Program-made: the position numbers and the translations under genes | Part shown: one piece after another, positions 16,654 to 25,700 of the stretch | Position numbering within the stretch: position 1 is the first letter of the stretch | How the letters are laid out: every line of letters starts with the position of its first letter | Assembly: GCF_000716445.1 (NCBI RefSeq) | Contig: NZ_JNWK01000050.1 | Span: 1 to 53,335 of the forward strand | DNA length: 53,335 nt | DNA from: Streptomyces wedmorensis | GTDB taxonomy: Bacteria; Actinomycetota; Actinomycetes; Streptomycetales; Streptomycetaceae | Direction: 5' to 3' | Notes under the pieces: generated by a model | Database searches by the model: none | Told to the model about the DNA's origin: nothing | What the model saw: the letters and a program-made list of their open reading frames with translations, nothing else

Positions 16654-19461
16654 GTGTCCGTCTTCAACAAGCTCATGCGTGCAGGCGAAGGCAAGATCCT
16701 GCGCAAACTGCACCGCATCGCGGACCAGGTCAACTCCATCGAAGAGGACTTCGTCAACCTCTCCGACGCCGACCTGCGGGCGCTCACCGAGGAGTACAAG
16801 CAGCGGTACGCCGACGGCGAGAGCCTCGACGACCTGATGCCCGAGGCGTTCGCGACGGTGCGCGAGGCCGCCAAGCGCGTCCTCGGCCAGCGCCACTACG
16901 ACGTCCAGCTGATGGGCGGCGCCGCGCTGCACCTCGGCCACGTCGCGGAGATGAAGACCGGTGAGGGCAAGACCCTCGTCGGTACCCTCCCGGCGTACCT
17001 CAACGCGCTGTCCGGCAAGGGCGTGCACCTGATCACGGTCAACGACTACCTGGCCGAGCGCGACTCCGAGCTCATGGGCCGGGTGCACAAGTTCCTCGGC
17101 CTGACGGTCGGCTGCATCCTGGCCAACATGACGCCGGCTCAGCGCCGCGAGATGTACAACTGCGACATCACGTACGGCACGAACAACGAGTTCGGCTTCG
17201 ACTACCTCCGCGACAACATGGCGTGGTCCAAGGACGAGCTCGTCCAGCGCGGCCACAACTTCGCCTGTGTCGACGAGGTCGACTCCATCCTCGTCGACGA
17301 GGCCCGTACGCCGCTGATCATCTCCGGCCCGGCCGACCAGGCGACCAAGTGGTACGGCGACTTCGCGAAGCTCGTCACCCGCCTCTCCAAGGGCGAGCCC
17401 GGCAACCCGCTCAAGGGCATCGAGGAGACCGGCGACTACGAGGTCGACGAGAAGAAGCGGACCGTCGCCATCCATGAGGCCGGTGTCGCCAAGGTCGAGG
17501 ACTGGCTGGGCATCGACAACCTCTACGAGTCGGTGAACACCCCGCTCGTCGGTTACCTGAACAACGCCATCAAGGCGAAGGAACTGTTCAAGAAGGACAA
17601 GGACTACGTCGTCATGGACGGCGAAGTCATGATCGTCGACGAGCACACCGGCCGTATCCTCGCCGGTCGCCGCTACAACGAGGGCATGCACCAGGCGATC
17701 GAGGCGAAGGAAGGGGTGCAGATCAAGGACGAGAACCAGACCCTCGCCACGATCACCCTGCAGAACTTCTTCCGCCTGTACTCGAAGCTCTCCGGCATGA
17801 CCGGTACGGCCATGACCGAGGCCGCCGAGTTCCACCAGATCTACAAGCTGGGCGTCGTCCCGATCCCCACGAACAGGCCGATGATCCGCAAGGACCAGTC
17901 CGACCTGATCTACCGGACCGAGGTCGCCAAGTTCGCCGCCGTCGTCGACGACATCGCGGAGAAGCACGAGAAGGGTCAGCCGATCCTCGTCGGCACGACC
18001 TCCGTGGAGAAGTCCGAGTACCTCTCGCAGCAGCTCTCCAAGCGCGGCGTCCAGCACGAGGTCCTCAACGCCAAGCACCACGAGCGCGAGGCCAGCATCG
18101 TCGCTCAGGCCGGCCGCCGCGGCGCCGTCACGGTCGCCACGAACATGGCCGGCCGCGGTACCGACATCAAGCTCGGCGGCAACCCGGACGACCTCGCCGA
18201 GGCCGAGCTGCGCCAGGCGGGCCTGGACCCGGTCGAGCACGTCGAGGAGTGGGCCGCCGCCCTCCCCGCCGCCCTGGAGCGCGCCGAGAAGGCCGTGAAG
18301 GCGGAGTTCGAGGAGGTCAAGGAGCTCGGCGGTCTGTACGTGCTCGGCACCGAGCGCCACGAGTCCCGCCGTATCGACAACCAGCTGCGCGGTCGTTCCG
18401 GCCGTCAGGGCGACCCGGGCGAGTCCCGCTTCTACCTCTCCCTCGGCGACGACCTCATGCGGCTGTTCAAGGCGCAGATGGTCGAGCGCGTGATGGCCAT
18501 GGCCAACGTGCCGGACGACGTGCCGATCGAGAACAAGATGGTCACCCGCGCCATCGCCTCCGCCCAGTCCCAGGTCGAGACCCAGAACTTCGAGACGCGC
18601 AAGAACGTCCTCAAGTACGACGAGGTCCTCAACCGGCAGCGCGAGGTCATCTACGGCGAGCGACGCCGCGTCCTGGAGGGCGAGGACCTGCACGAGCAGA
18701 TCCAGCACTTCATGGACGACACGATCGACGACTACATCCGCCAGGAGACCGCCGAGGGCTTCGCGGAGGAGTGGGACCTCGACCGTCTGTGGAACGCCTT
18801 CAGGCAGCTCTACCCGGTGAAGGTCACCGTGGAGGAGCTGGAGGACGCGGCCGGGGACCGGGCGGGCATCACCGCCGAGTTCATCGCCGAGTCGATCAAG
18901 GACGACATCCACGAGCAGTACGAGACGCGCGAGAAGCAGCTCGGCTCGGAGATCATGCGTGAGCTGGAGCGGCGCGTGGTCCTGTCCGTCCTGGACCGCA
19001 AGTGGCGCGAGCACCTCTACGAGATGGACTACCTCCAGGAGGGCATCGGCCTGCGCGCGATGGCGCAGAAGGACCCGCTGGTCGAGTACCAGCGCGAGGG
19101 CTTCGACATGTTCACCGCCATGATGGAGGGCATCAAGGAGGAGTCCGTCGGCTACCTGTTCAACCTGGAGGTCCAGGTCGAGCAGCAGGTCGAGGAGGTC
19201 CCGGTGCAGGCGGGCGCGCCGTCGCTCACCAAGGAGGACGCCGTCCCGGCGCCCGCGGGCCGTCCGGAGATCCGCGCCAAGGGGCTCGACGCCCCGCAGC
19301 GGCCGGACCGGCTGCACTTCTCGGCGCCGACCGTGGACGGTGACGGCGGCGTGATCGAGGGCGACTTCGCCTCCGACGAGGACGGCGGCGACGGGATGAC
19401 CCGGGCCGAGCGGCGCAAGGCGCAGAAGAACGCCGGCGGCGGGCGTCGTCGCAAGAAGTGA
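16654..19461 (+). CDS. secA: Preprotein translocase ATPase SecA
   Basis: A 935-residue motor of the Sec export pathway. Walker A MKTGEGKT (about 100-107), DEVD box (about 206-209), second nucleotide-binding domain with [13 protein letters not shown] and [14 protein letters not shown], and the C-terminal scaffold/wing domains are all present. The tail ends in a basic RRRKK and lacks the zinc-binding SEC-C motif (no CxCx8CH), as is usual in Streptomyces. GTG start at 16654 with AAGGAG 11 bases upstream and sequence [13 protein letters not shown]; the ORF extension to 16561 is not coding. Rv3235-like gene lies convergent behind it. Confidence 0.98.
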   Translation: MSVFNKLMRAGEGKILRKLHRIADQVNSIEEDFVNLSDADLRALTEEYKQRYADGESLDDLMPEAFATVREAAKRVLGQRHYDVQLMGGAALHLGHVAEMKTGEGKTLVGTLPAYLNALSGKGVHLITVNDYLAERDSELMGRVHKFLGLTVGCILANMTPAQRREMYNCDITYGTNNEFGFDYLRDNMAWSKDELVQRGHNFACVDEVDSILVDEARTPLIISGPADQATKWYGDFAKLVTRLSKGEPGNPLKGIEETGDYEVDEKKRTVAIHEAGVAKVEDWLGIDNLYESVNTPLVGYLNNAIKAKELFKKDKDYVVMDGEVMIVDEHTGRILAGRRYNEGMHQAIEAKEGVQIKDENQTLATITLQNFFRLYSKLSGMTGTAMTEAAEFHQIYKLGVVPIPTNRPMIRKDQSDLIYRTEVAKFAAVVDDIAEKHEKGQPILVGTTSVEKSEYLSQQLSKRGVQHEVLNAKHHEREASIVAQAGRRGAVTVATNMAGRGTDIKLGGNPDDLAEAELRQAGLDPVEHVEEWAAALPAALERAEKAVKAEFEEVKELGGLYVLGTERHESRRIDNQLRGRSGRQGDPGESRFYLSLGDDLMRLFKAQMVERVMAMANVPDDVPIENKMVTRAIASAQSQVETQNFETRKNVLKYDEVLNRQREVIYGERRRVLEGEDLHEQIQHFMDDTIDDYIRQETAEGFAEEWDLDRLWNAFRQLYPVKVTVEELEDAAGDRAGITAEFIAESIKDDIHEQYETREKQLGSEIMRELERRVVLSVLDRKWREHLYEMDYLQEGIGLRAMAQKDPLVEYQREGFDMFTAMMEGIKEESVGYLFNLEVQVEQQVEEVPVQAGAPSLTKEDAVPAPAGRPEIRAKGLDAPQRPDRLHFSAPTVDGDGGVIEGDFASDEDGGDGMTRAERRKAQKNAGGGRRRKK

Positions 19462-19514
19462 GGTGCCACCGCCGAGGGCTCTGACAAGGAGTCGCTGACG
19501 CGGTGAGCATGCGT

Positions 19515-19553
19515 GCGAAGGGGTCGGTCGCCCGGTGGGGCCGGCCCCTTCGC
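19515..19553 (+). terminator. secA terminator
   Basis: Stem GCGAAGGGG (19515-19523) with CCCCTTCGC (19545-19553), extended inward by CGG/CCG pairing. It sits between secA and the convergent Rv3235-family gene, so it may serve both. Confidence 0.65.
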
Positions 19554-19573
19554 CATGCCCGCGGACGGCCGCC

Positions 19574-20086
19574 TCATGGCCGGCGGCCGCCCCCGTCGAG
19601 GCCGTCGAGTTCCACGGCGGCGCAGCGCCAGCGCTGGTCGGCGCCCCGTTCCAGGCGGAAGGCCATCGCGCGGACGCGGGGGCCGGTGGCGATCGTCGCG
19701 AAGGCCTCCACGGTGGTGCTGCCGGGGTGGACCTGGACGGAGCAGCGGCGCAGGACGGGGCGCGGGCCGAGCGACCGCAGGGGCGTCCGCGGGGCGAGCA
19801 GGACGAGCTGCTCGTACGCCTCGCCGACGGTGTGGCCGAGCATCCAGTGGACGGGGCGCTCCCCGCTGAGCACGGCGAGGAGGCGCTCGGCGAAGACGGT
19901 GTGCGGTGGGAGCGTGCGGGGTGCGGTGCGGGGCGGGCCGCCCTGGGACGGCGTACGGGGGCGGGCGCCGGCCCGGCCGCGCGGGTGCGCGCCCGCGGAG
20001 CCGTGGGGGCGGCTTCCGGACGGGGCGCCGGGGGCCGTGCGGGGGCGCGGGGTGGGGGAGGGCGTGGTGGTGAGCGTGACGGTCAT
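19574..20086 (-). CDS. Rv3235 family protein
   Basis: A 170-residue protein with a disordered Pro/Arg/Gly-rich N-terminal half (about 1-60) and a conserved C-terminal domain: VFAERLLAVLSGERPVHWML, then AYEQLVLLAP and RAMAFRLER...RWRCAAVEL. This matches the Rv3235 family, a small domain of unknown function encoded near secA in many actinobacteria; it resembles SecB/NTF2-like accessory folds only loosely. No catalytic residues are evident. A 26-bp palindrome lies 20 bases upstream of its ATG (20086). A role with SecA is suggested only by gene context. Confidence 0.8.
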   Translation of the reverse strand: MTVTLTTTPSPTPRPRTAPGAPSGSRPHGSAGAHPRGRAGARPRTPSQGGPPRTAPRTLPPHTVFAERLLAVLSGERPVHWMLGHTVGEAYEQLVLLAPRTPLRSLGPRPVLRRCSVQVHPGSTTVEAFATIATGPRVRAMAFRLERGADQRWRCAAVELDGLDGGGRRP

Positions 20087-20360
20087 GGCAGGCCCCTTTC
20101 GTTGCGTAACCGAGTGGTACCAGTCGGTAACTTCCGTTGGGGATCTTGTACGGGTGGACTTCGAGGCCCCGCAAGGAGGCCGCCGCGACGGGGAGGTCCG
20201 GAAACCGGATCACCTATCAGGGTGACGGGGAAGGAAACGGGCTCTCCGGCCGCTCGGCGGGCGGCCTTCCGCCAGGGACGGGCGGCGTGCTCGGCCGCCC
20301 GCCCCGAAGGGGGACTCCGCACGTATCCTGAGGGCTCTCCGACTACGAAAGCGGCCAGCC
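20087..20360. promoter_or_regulatory. Divergent intergenic region, Rv3235-like / DUF6912
   Basis: No gene seen in 274 bp. On the plus strand TATCCT (about 20324-20329) is a possible -10 for the DUF6912 gene. The minus-strand side carries the palindrome at 20106-20131. Confidence 0.45.
20106..20131. promoter_or_regulatory. 26-bp palindromic operator-like site
   Basis: Left half GTAACCGAGTGGT (20106-20118) and right half ACCAGTCGGTAAC (20119-20131) are inverted copies matching at 11 of 13 positions. The site begins 20 bases upstream of the Rv3235-family start and covers the likely promoter or leader. Size and symmetry fit a TetR-type repressor operator; the regulator is not encoded nearby. Confidence 0.5.
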
Positions 20361-20867
20361 ATGCGCGTCTACGTCCCCCTGACCCTCCCCGGTCTCGCAC
20401 AGGCGCACAAGGCGGGCGAGCTCGGCCCCGGCCCGCTGACCGCCTACGCCGTCACGCCCGCGCTGCGCGAGTGGTACGTCTCCGACGACATCGAGGAGCT
20501 GGAGTACGCGGCGCTGAACCGGGCCGCGGCCGCCTCCCTGCGCCTCCTCGCGGGCCTGCCCGCCGCGCCCCGGCGCCGGATCGTCGTCGCCTTCGACGTG
20601 GCCGACAAGGACGCGGCCACCGACCCCGACGGCGGGCTCGACGCCGCCTCCATCGGCGAGGTCCGGATCACCGGGCCCGTCCCGTTCGCCAAGGCGGCGG
20701 CGGTGCACGCCGACGCGGACGACGCCGAGGCCGACGTCACCGCGGCGGCGGCCGCGCTGGGGGCGGCGGACCAGGGCGACGACGACGCACAGTTCGTCGT
20801 GGACGGCGCCGAGGACCACGAGCTCCTGTGGTTCGGCGTGCAGGAGATCCCCGGGCTGCTGGGCTGA
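20361..20867 (+). CDS. DUF6912 family protein
   Basis: A 168-residue soluble acidic protein beginning MRVYVPLTLPGLAQAH with the later YVSDDIEELEYAALNRAAAAS and RRIVVAFDVAD motifs, and ending DHELLWFGVQEIPGLLG. This corresponds to the actinobacterial DUF6912 family, of unknown function. It is regularly placed beside a HAD-like hydrolase in Streptomyces. It starts at ATG 20361 after AAAGCGGCC, a poor ribosome site. A run of Ala/Asp near residues 112-135 looks like a flexible loop. No function can be proposed. Confidence 0.8.
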   Translation: MRVYVPLTLPGLAQAHKAGELGPGPLTAYAVTPALREWYVSDDIEELEYAALNRAAAASLRLLAGLPAAPRRRIVVAFDVADKDAATDPDGGLDAASIGEVRITGPVPFAKAAAVHADADDAEADVTAAAAALGAADQGDDDAQFVVDGAEDHELLWFGVQEIPGLLG

Positions 20868-20943
20868 CACCGCGGCCCGTGCCCGTGTCCGTCCCGTGCC
20901 CGTGACCTGGGGACGGGCACTCTTCGCCGTCAGGGGCGCCGGG

Positions 20944-20956
20944 TACCGTCTTTCCA
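20944..20956 (+). promoter_or_regulatory. Candidate leaderless promoter of the HAD hydrolase gene
   Basis: TACCGT (20944-20949) fits TANNNT and is followed after exactly 6 bases by the ATG at 20956, the geometry of Streptomyces leaderless transcripts. No ribosome binding site is seen at this start, which supports the idea. No clear -35 element. Confidence 0.45.
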
Positions 20957-21612
20957 TGGGGAAGCACGGGAAACACCTGGTCTGGGACTGGAACGGCACG
21001 CTGCTCGACGACATCGACGCGGTCATCGGTGCGACGAACGCCGCCTTCGCCGAGCTCGGACTCGATTCGATCACCCTGGAGCGGTACCGCGAGCTGTACA
21101 CGGTGCCGGTGCCGAAGTTCTACGAGCGGCTGATGGGGCGGCTGCCGACCGACGCGGAGTGGACCGTCATGGACGGCGCCTTCCACCGGCACTACTGGCA
21201 GAGGGCCGAGAACTGCGGGCTGACCACCGGTGCCGCGGAGCTGCTCGCGGCGCGGCAGGAGTCCGGCTTCACACAGTCGCTGCTGTCACTGGCGCCGCAC
21301 GCCGAGCTGATACCGCTCGTCCGGCGGCACGGGATCGCCGAGCGGTTCGTACGGATGGACGGGCGCCCCGACACGTCCACGGACGGGAAGTCCGGGCACA
21401 TGGTGCGGCACCTGACCGCGCTGGCCGTTCCCGCGGAGCGGGTGGTCGTCATCGGTGACGCCGCGGACGACGCGGTGGCGGCGGGGCACGTGGGGGCGAA
21501 GGCGGTGCTGTACACCGGGGGGTCGCACAGCCGGGCGTCGCTGTCGCGGGTGGGGGTGCCGGTGGTGGACTCCCTGGAGGAGGCGGTGGCCGTCGCGGAG
21601 TCACTGGTCTAG
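20956..21612 (+). CDS. HAD superfamily hydrolase (subclass IA-like)
   Basis: A 218-residue HAD hydrolase. Motif I reads WDWNGTLLDD (about residues 10-19): the nucleophile Asp is present, but the second Asp of the classical DxDGT is Asn. Motif II Ser/Thr lies in LLSLAPHAE, motif III Lys in TDGKSGHM, and motif IV in VVVIGDAADDAVAA with the acidic pair. These enzymes are usually phosphatases of small metabolites such as phosphoglycolate. The DWNGT variant is common in actinobacterial relatives. The ATG at 20956 matches family starts; the frame extension to 20896 is non-homologous. Confidence 0.85.
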   Translation: MGKHGKHLVWDWNGTLLDDIDAVIGATNAAFAELGLDSITLERYRELYTVPVPKFYERLMGRLPTDAEWTVMDGAFHRHYWQRAENCGLTTGAAELLAARQESGFTQSLLSLAPHAELIPLVRRHGIAERFVRMDGRPDTSTDGKSGHMVRHLTALAVPAERVVVIGDAADDAVAAGHVGAKAVLYTGGSHSRASLSRVGVPVVDSLEEAVAVAESLV

Positions 21613-21622
21613 GCGCGGCGCC

Positions 21623-21651
21623 CCGGCGGGGCGGCCGGGCCGCCCCGCCGG
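21623..21651. terminator. Terminator between HAD and DJ-1 genes
   Basis: A 12-bp perfect stem CCGGCGGGGCGG (21623-21634) with CCGCCCCGCCGG (21640-21651) and a 5-base loop, just after the HAD stop and pointing into the convergent DJ-1 gene. Confidence 0.65.
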
Positions 21652-21669
21652 GCCGGGTGCGGCCCGGTG

Positions 21670-21725
21670 GGGCGGGTTGTGCCCACCCGTTCCGCCCCGG
21701 CGGAACGCATGCCCACAACCCGCCC
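21670..21725. repeat. GTTGTGGGC-type palindromic intergenic repeat
   Basis: Outer 12-bp arms GGGCGGGTTGTG (21670-21681) and CACAACCCGCCC (21714-21725) enclose a 6/6 internal loop and a 9-bp inner stem CGTTCCGCC (21688-21696) with GGCGGAACG (21699-21707). Near-identical elements occur at 53171-53214 and, degenerate, from 52970 on. It is placed between two convergent genes and may also act as a terminator. Confidence 0.75.
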
Positions 21726-21731
21726 GAGGCG

Positions 21732-22286
21732 TCAGGCCTTGGCTCGGAGGACCTTGAGGAACTCGCGCATCCAGGTGGGGTGGTCGGGCCAGGCGCGGGA
21801 GGAGACGAGGAGGCCGTCGACGACGGCGGCGGAGTCCTGGAAGGTGGCGCCGGCGGCCTGCATGTCGAGTTCCAGGGCCGGGTAGGCGGTGACGCGGCGG
21901 CCTTCGAGGCTGCCGACCGCGGCCGTGAGGAGCGGGCCGTGGCAGATCTGCGCGACGGGCTTGTCGGCGTCGAAGAAGGCCTTGAGGATCTTGCGGAGCT
22001 CGGGGTCGTTGCGCAGGTACTCCGGAGCGCGGCCGCCCGGGATCACCACCGCGACGTAGGCGCCGGGGTCGACCTCGGAGAAGGCCAGGTCGGCGGGCCA
22101 GGTGTAGCCGGGCTTCTCGGTGTACGTGTCGAAGCCGGGCTCGAAGTCGTGGACGACGAACCGCAGCGTCTTGCGGGCCGGGGCGGCGATGTCGACCTCG
22201 TAGCCCTCCTCCAGAAGCCGCTGGTAGGGGTACATCACCTCCAGAGACTCCGCCGCGTCCCCGGTCACGATCAGGATCTTCGCCAT
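21732..22286 (-). CDS. DJ-1/PfpI family protein
   Basis: A 184-residue protein of the DJ-1/PfpI class I glutamine-amidotransferase-like fold: KILIVTGDAAESLEVMYPYQ at the start, the acidic residue in the EVDPGAYVAVVIPGG strand, and the nucleophile elbow AQICHGPLLTAA with Cys at about residue 115 followed by His. Members act as glyoxalase/deglycase or stress-protection proteins; some are intracellular peptidases. The Cys-His pair is intact, so it is probably active. ATG at 22286 has GGGAGAGCC upstream. Divergent from the glutamate dehydrogenase gene over 430 bp. Confidence 0.88.
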   Translation of the reverse strand: MAKILIVTGDAAESLEVMYPYQRLLEEGYEVDIAAPARKTLRFVVHDFEPGFDTYTEKPGYTWPADLAFSEVDPGAYVAVVIPGGRAPEYLRNDPELRKILKAFFDADKPVAQICHGPLLTAAVGSLEGRRVTAYPALELDMQAAGATFQDSAAVVDGLLVSSRAWPDHPTWMREFLKVLRAKA

Positions 22287-22716
22287 GGCTCTCCCAGATC
22301 ACAGATGGTCGGTCTGTCGTGCTGTGCCCATGCTTGCGTACACGCTGCCGCCGACGGGCCTGTTTGCCAAGAGGACACGTGTCGCTGTCCATAACGTCAA
22401 ACTTCGCCCGCTCTTTTGTACGCATACGGCTCATGACGGTTCGGGGTGCGGGAGCGATAGGCTTTTCCCGTGATCAGCGCGATACGCCGTGGGGGCAGCG
22501 AAGCCCCCGGCTGCCGCCCGGTCCGCGACAGCGGCCGGGTCGACCGTGCGTTCGCCGATCCTTCCCGTCCGGACGCGCCACGCTCCGTGGCCGATAACGA
22601 TCCGGGCATCTCTCATCCGGGCATAACGTCGTCTTCGACCGGAATCACCGCGTCGTGGCGTTGTGCCCTTTCTTCCACCGACGTCACGCAACGGCGCGCG
22701 ACAGGAGTCAGAGGAC
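22287..22716. promoter_or_regulatory. gdh upstream region with promoter and possible mini-ORF
   Basis: In this 430-bp interval, TGACGG (22434-22439), an 18-base spacer and TAGGCT (22458-22463) make the best promoter. Six bases later is a GTG (22470) that opens a 102-codon frame (to 22778) overlapping the dehydrogenase start in another frame. This is either a leaderless regulatory ORF or a roughly 250-base untranslated leader. The rest is moderately A/T-rich for the genome and should hold the DJ-1 promoter on the other strand. Confidence 0.5.
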
Positions 22717-25700
22717 ATGCAGACCAAGCTGGACGAAGCCAAGGCCGAGCTGCTCGAGAGGGCCGCTCGGGTAGCTGAGCACAGCCCGGTCGGGGGGCGA
22801 CTTCCGACGGGGCCGGAGGGTGCGGGCGAGCGCCCGGACCGGGACACCGTGCTCGAGTACCTCCAGCGCTACTACCTGCACACCGCGCCCGAGGACCTCG
22901 GCGACCGCGACCCGGTCGACGTGTTCGGTGCCGCGCTCTCTCACTACCGGCTCGCGGAGAACCGCCCGCAGGGCACCGCGAACGTGCGCGTCCACACCCC
23001 GACGGTGGAGGAGAACGGCTGGACGAGCAGCCACTCCGTCGTCGAGGTCGTCACCGACGACATGCCCTTCCTCGTCGACTCGGTGACCAACGAGCTGTCC
23101 CGCCAGGGCCGCGGCATCCACGTCGTGATCCACCCGCAGGTCCTCGTCCGCCGTGACGTCACCGGCAAGCTCATCGAGGTCCTCGCGGCCCAGATCGACG
23201 GCGAGCTGCCCCACGACGCGCTCACCGAGTCGTGGATCCACGTCGAGATCGACCGCGAGACCGACCGCGCCGACCTCAAGCAGATCACCACCGACCTGCT
23301 GCGCGTCCTGTCCGACGTCCGCGAGACGGTCGAGGACTGGGAGAAGATGCGCGACGCCGCGCTGCGCATCGCCGAGGGCCTCCCGGCCGAGCCCACCGCC
23401 TCCGACCTGCGTCCGACCGAGGTGGAGGAGGCCCGCGAGCTGCTGCGCTGGCTCGCCGACGACCACTTCACCTTCCTCGGCTACCGCGAGTACGAGCTCG
23501 TCAACGGTGACGCCCTGTCCGCCGTGCCCGGCACCGGCCTCGGCATCCTGCGCTCCGACCCGCAGCACGCGGGCGACGACCAGGGCCACCACGCCCACCC
23601 CGTCTCGCCGTCCTTCAGCCGGCTGCCCGAGGACGTCCGCGCCAAGGCGCGCGAGCACAAGCTGCTGATCCTGACGAAGGCCAACAGCCGCTCGACCGTG
23701 CACCGCCCCTCGTACCTCGACTACGTCGGTGTGAAGAAGTTCGACGCCGACGGCAACGTCATCGGCGAGCGCCGCTTCCTCGGCCTGTTCTCCTCGGCCG
23801 CCTACACCGAGTCCGTGCGCCGCGTCCCCGTCGTCAAGCGCAAGGTCCAGGAGGTCCTGGAGGGCGCCGGCTTCTCGCCGAACAGCCACGACGGCCGCGA
23901 CCTGCTCCAGATCCTGGAGACGTACCCGCGCGACGAGCTCTTCCAGACCCCGGCCGACCAGCTCCAGTCCATCGTCACCAGCGTCCTGTACCTCCAGGAG
24001 CGGCGCCGGCTGCGGCTCTACCTGCGCCAGGACGAGTACGGCCGCTACTACTCGGCCCTCGTCTACCTGCCGCGCGACCGCTACACGACCCGTGTCCGGC
24101 TGCGGATCATCGACATCCTGAAGGAGGAGCTCGACGGCACCAGCGTCGACTTCACCGCCTGGAACACCGAGTCGATCCTCTCCCGGCTCCACTTCGTCGT
24201 CCGCGTGAAGCCCGGCACCGAGCTCGCCAAGCTCACCGACGCCGACGTCGACCGCATCGAGACCCGGCTCGTCGAGGCCGCCCGCTCCTGGTCCGACGGC
24301 TTCGGCGAGGCCCTCAACGCCGAGTTCGGCGAGGAGCGCGCCGCCGAGCTGCTCCGCCGCTACGGCAACGCCTTCTCCGAGGGCTACAAGGCCGACCACT
24401 CGCCGCGCGCCGCCGTCGCCGACCTGGTCCGCATGGAGGCCCTCACCGCCAGCGGCAAGGACTTCGCGCTCTCCCTCTACGAGCCGGTCGCCGCGGGCCC
24501 CGGCGAGCGCCGCTTCAAGATCTACAAGACCGGCGACCAGATCTCCCTGTCCGCCGTCCTCCCGGTCCTCAACCGGCTCGGCGTCGAGGTCACCGACGAG
24601 CGTCCGTACGAGCTCCGCTGCGCCGACCGCACGCACGCCTGGATCTACGACTTCGGCCTGCGGATGCCCGCCCCGACCGGCAACGGCGGCGACTACGTCG
24701 GCGACGACGCCCGCGAGCGCTTCCAGGAGGCCTTCTCCGCCACCTGGACCGGCCAGGCCGAGAACGACAACTTCAACTCCCTCGTCCTCTCCGCCGGGCT
24801 CACCTGGCGCGAGGCGATGGTGCTGCGCGCCTACGCCAAGTACCTCCGCCAGGCCGGTGCGACGTTCAGCCAGGACTACATGGAGGACACCCTCCGCAAC
24901 AACGTCCACACCACCCGGCTGCTCGTCTCCCTCTTCGAGGCCCGGATGGCCCCGGAGCGCCAGCGCGCCGGCACCGAGCTGATCGACGCGCTCCTGGAGG
25001 AGCTGGACGCCGCCCTCGACCAGGTCGCGAGCCTGGACGAGGACCGGATCCTGCGGTCCTTCCTCACCGTCATCAAGGCGACGCTGCGGACCAACTTCTT
25101 CCAGAAGTCGGTCGACGGCGCCCCGCACGCCTACGTGTCGATGAAGTTCGACCCGCAGGCCATCCCCGACCTGCCGGCCCCGCGCCCCGCCTTCGAGATC
25201 TGGGTGTACTCGCCCCGCGTCGAGGGCGTCCACCTGCGCTTCGGCAAGGTCGCCCGAGGCGGCCTGCGCTGGTCCGACCGCCGTGAGGACTTCCGTACGG
25301 AGATCCTCGGCCTGGTCAAGGCGCAGATGGTGAAGAACACCGTCATCGTGCCGGTCGGTGCCAAGGGCGGCTTCGTCGCCAAGCAGCTCCCGGACCCGTC
25401 CGTGGACCGTGACGCCTGGCTGGCCGAGGGCATCGCCTCGTACAAGACCTTCATCTCGGCGCTGCTCGACATCACCGACAACCTGGTCGCGGGCGAGGTC
25501 GTGCCGCCGGCCGACGTGGTCCGCCACGACGAGGACGACACGTACCTGGTCGTCGCCGCCGACAAGGGCACCGCGACCTTCTCCGACATCGCCAACGGGG
25601 TCGCCGAGGACTACGGCTTCTGGCTCGGCGACGCCTTCGCCTCCGGCGGCTCGGCCGGTTACGACCACAAGGGCATGGGCATCACCGCCCGCGGCGCCTG

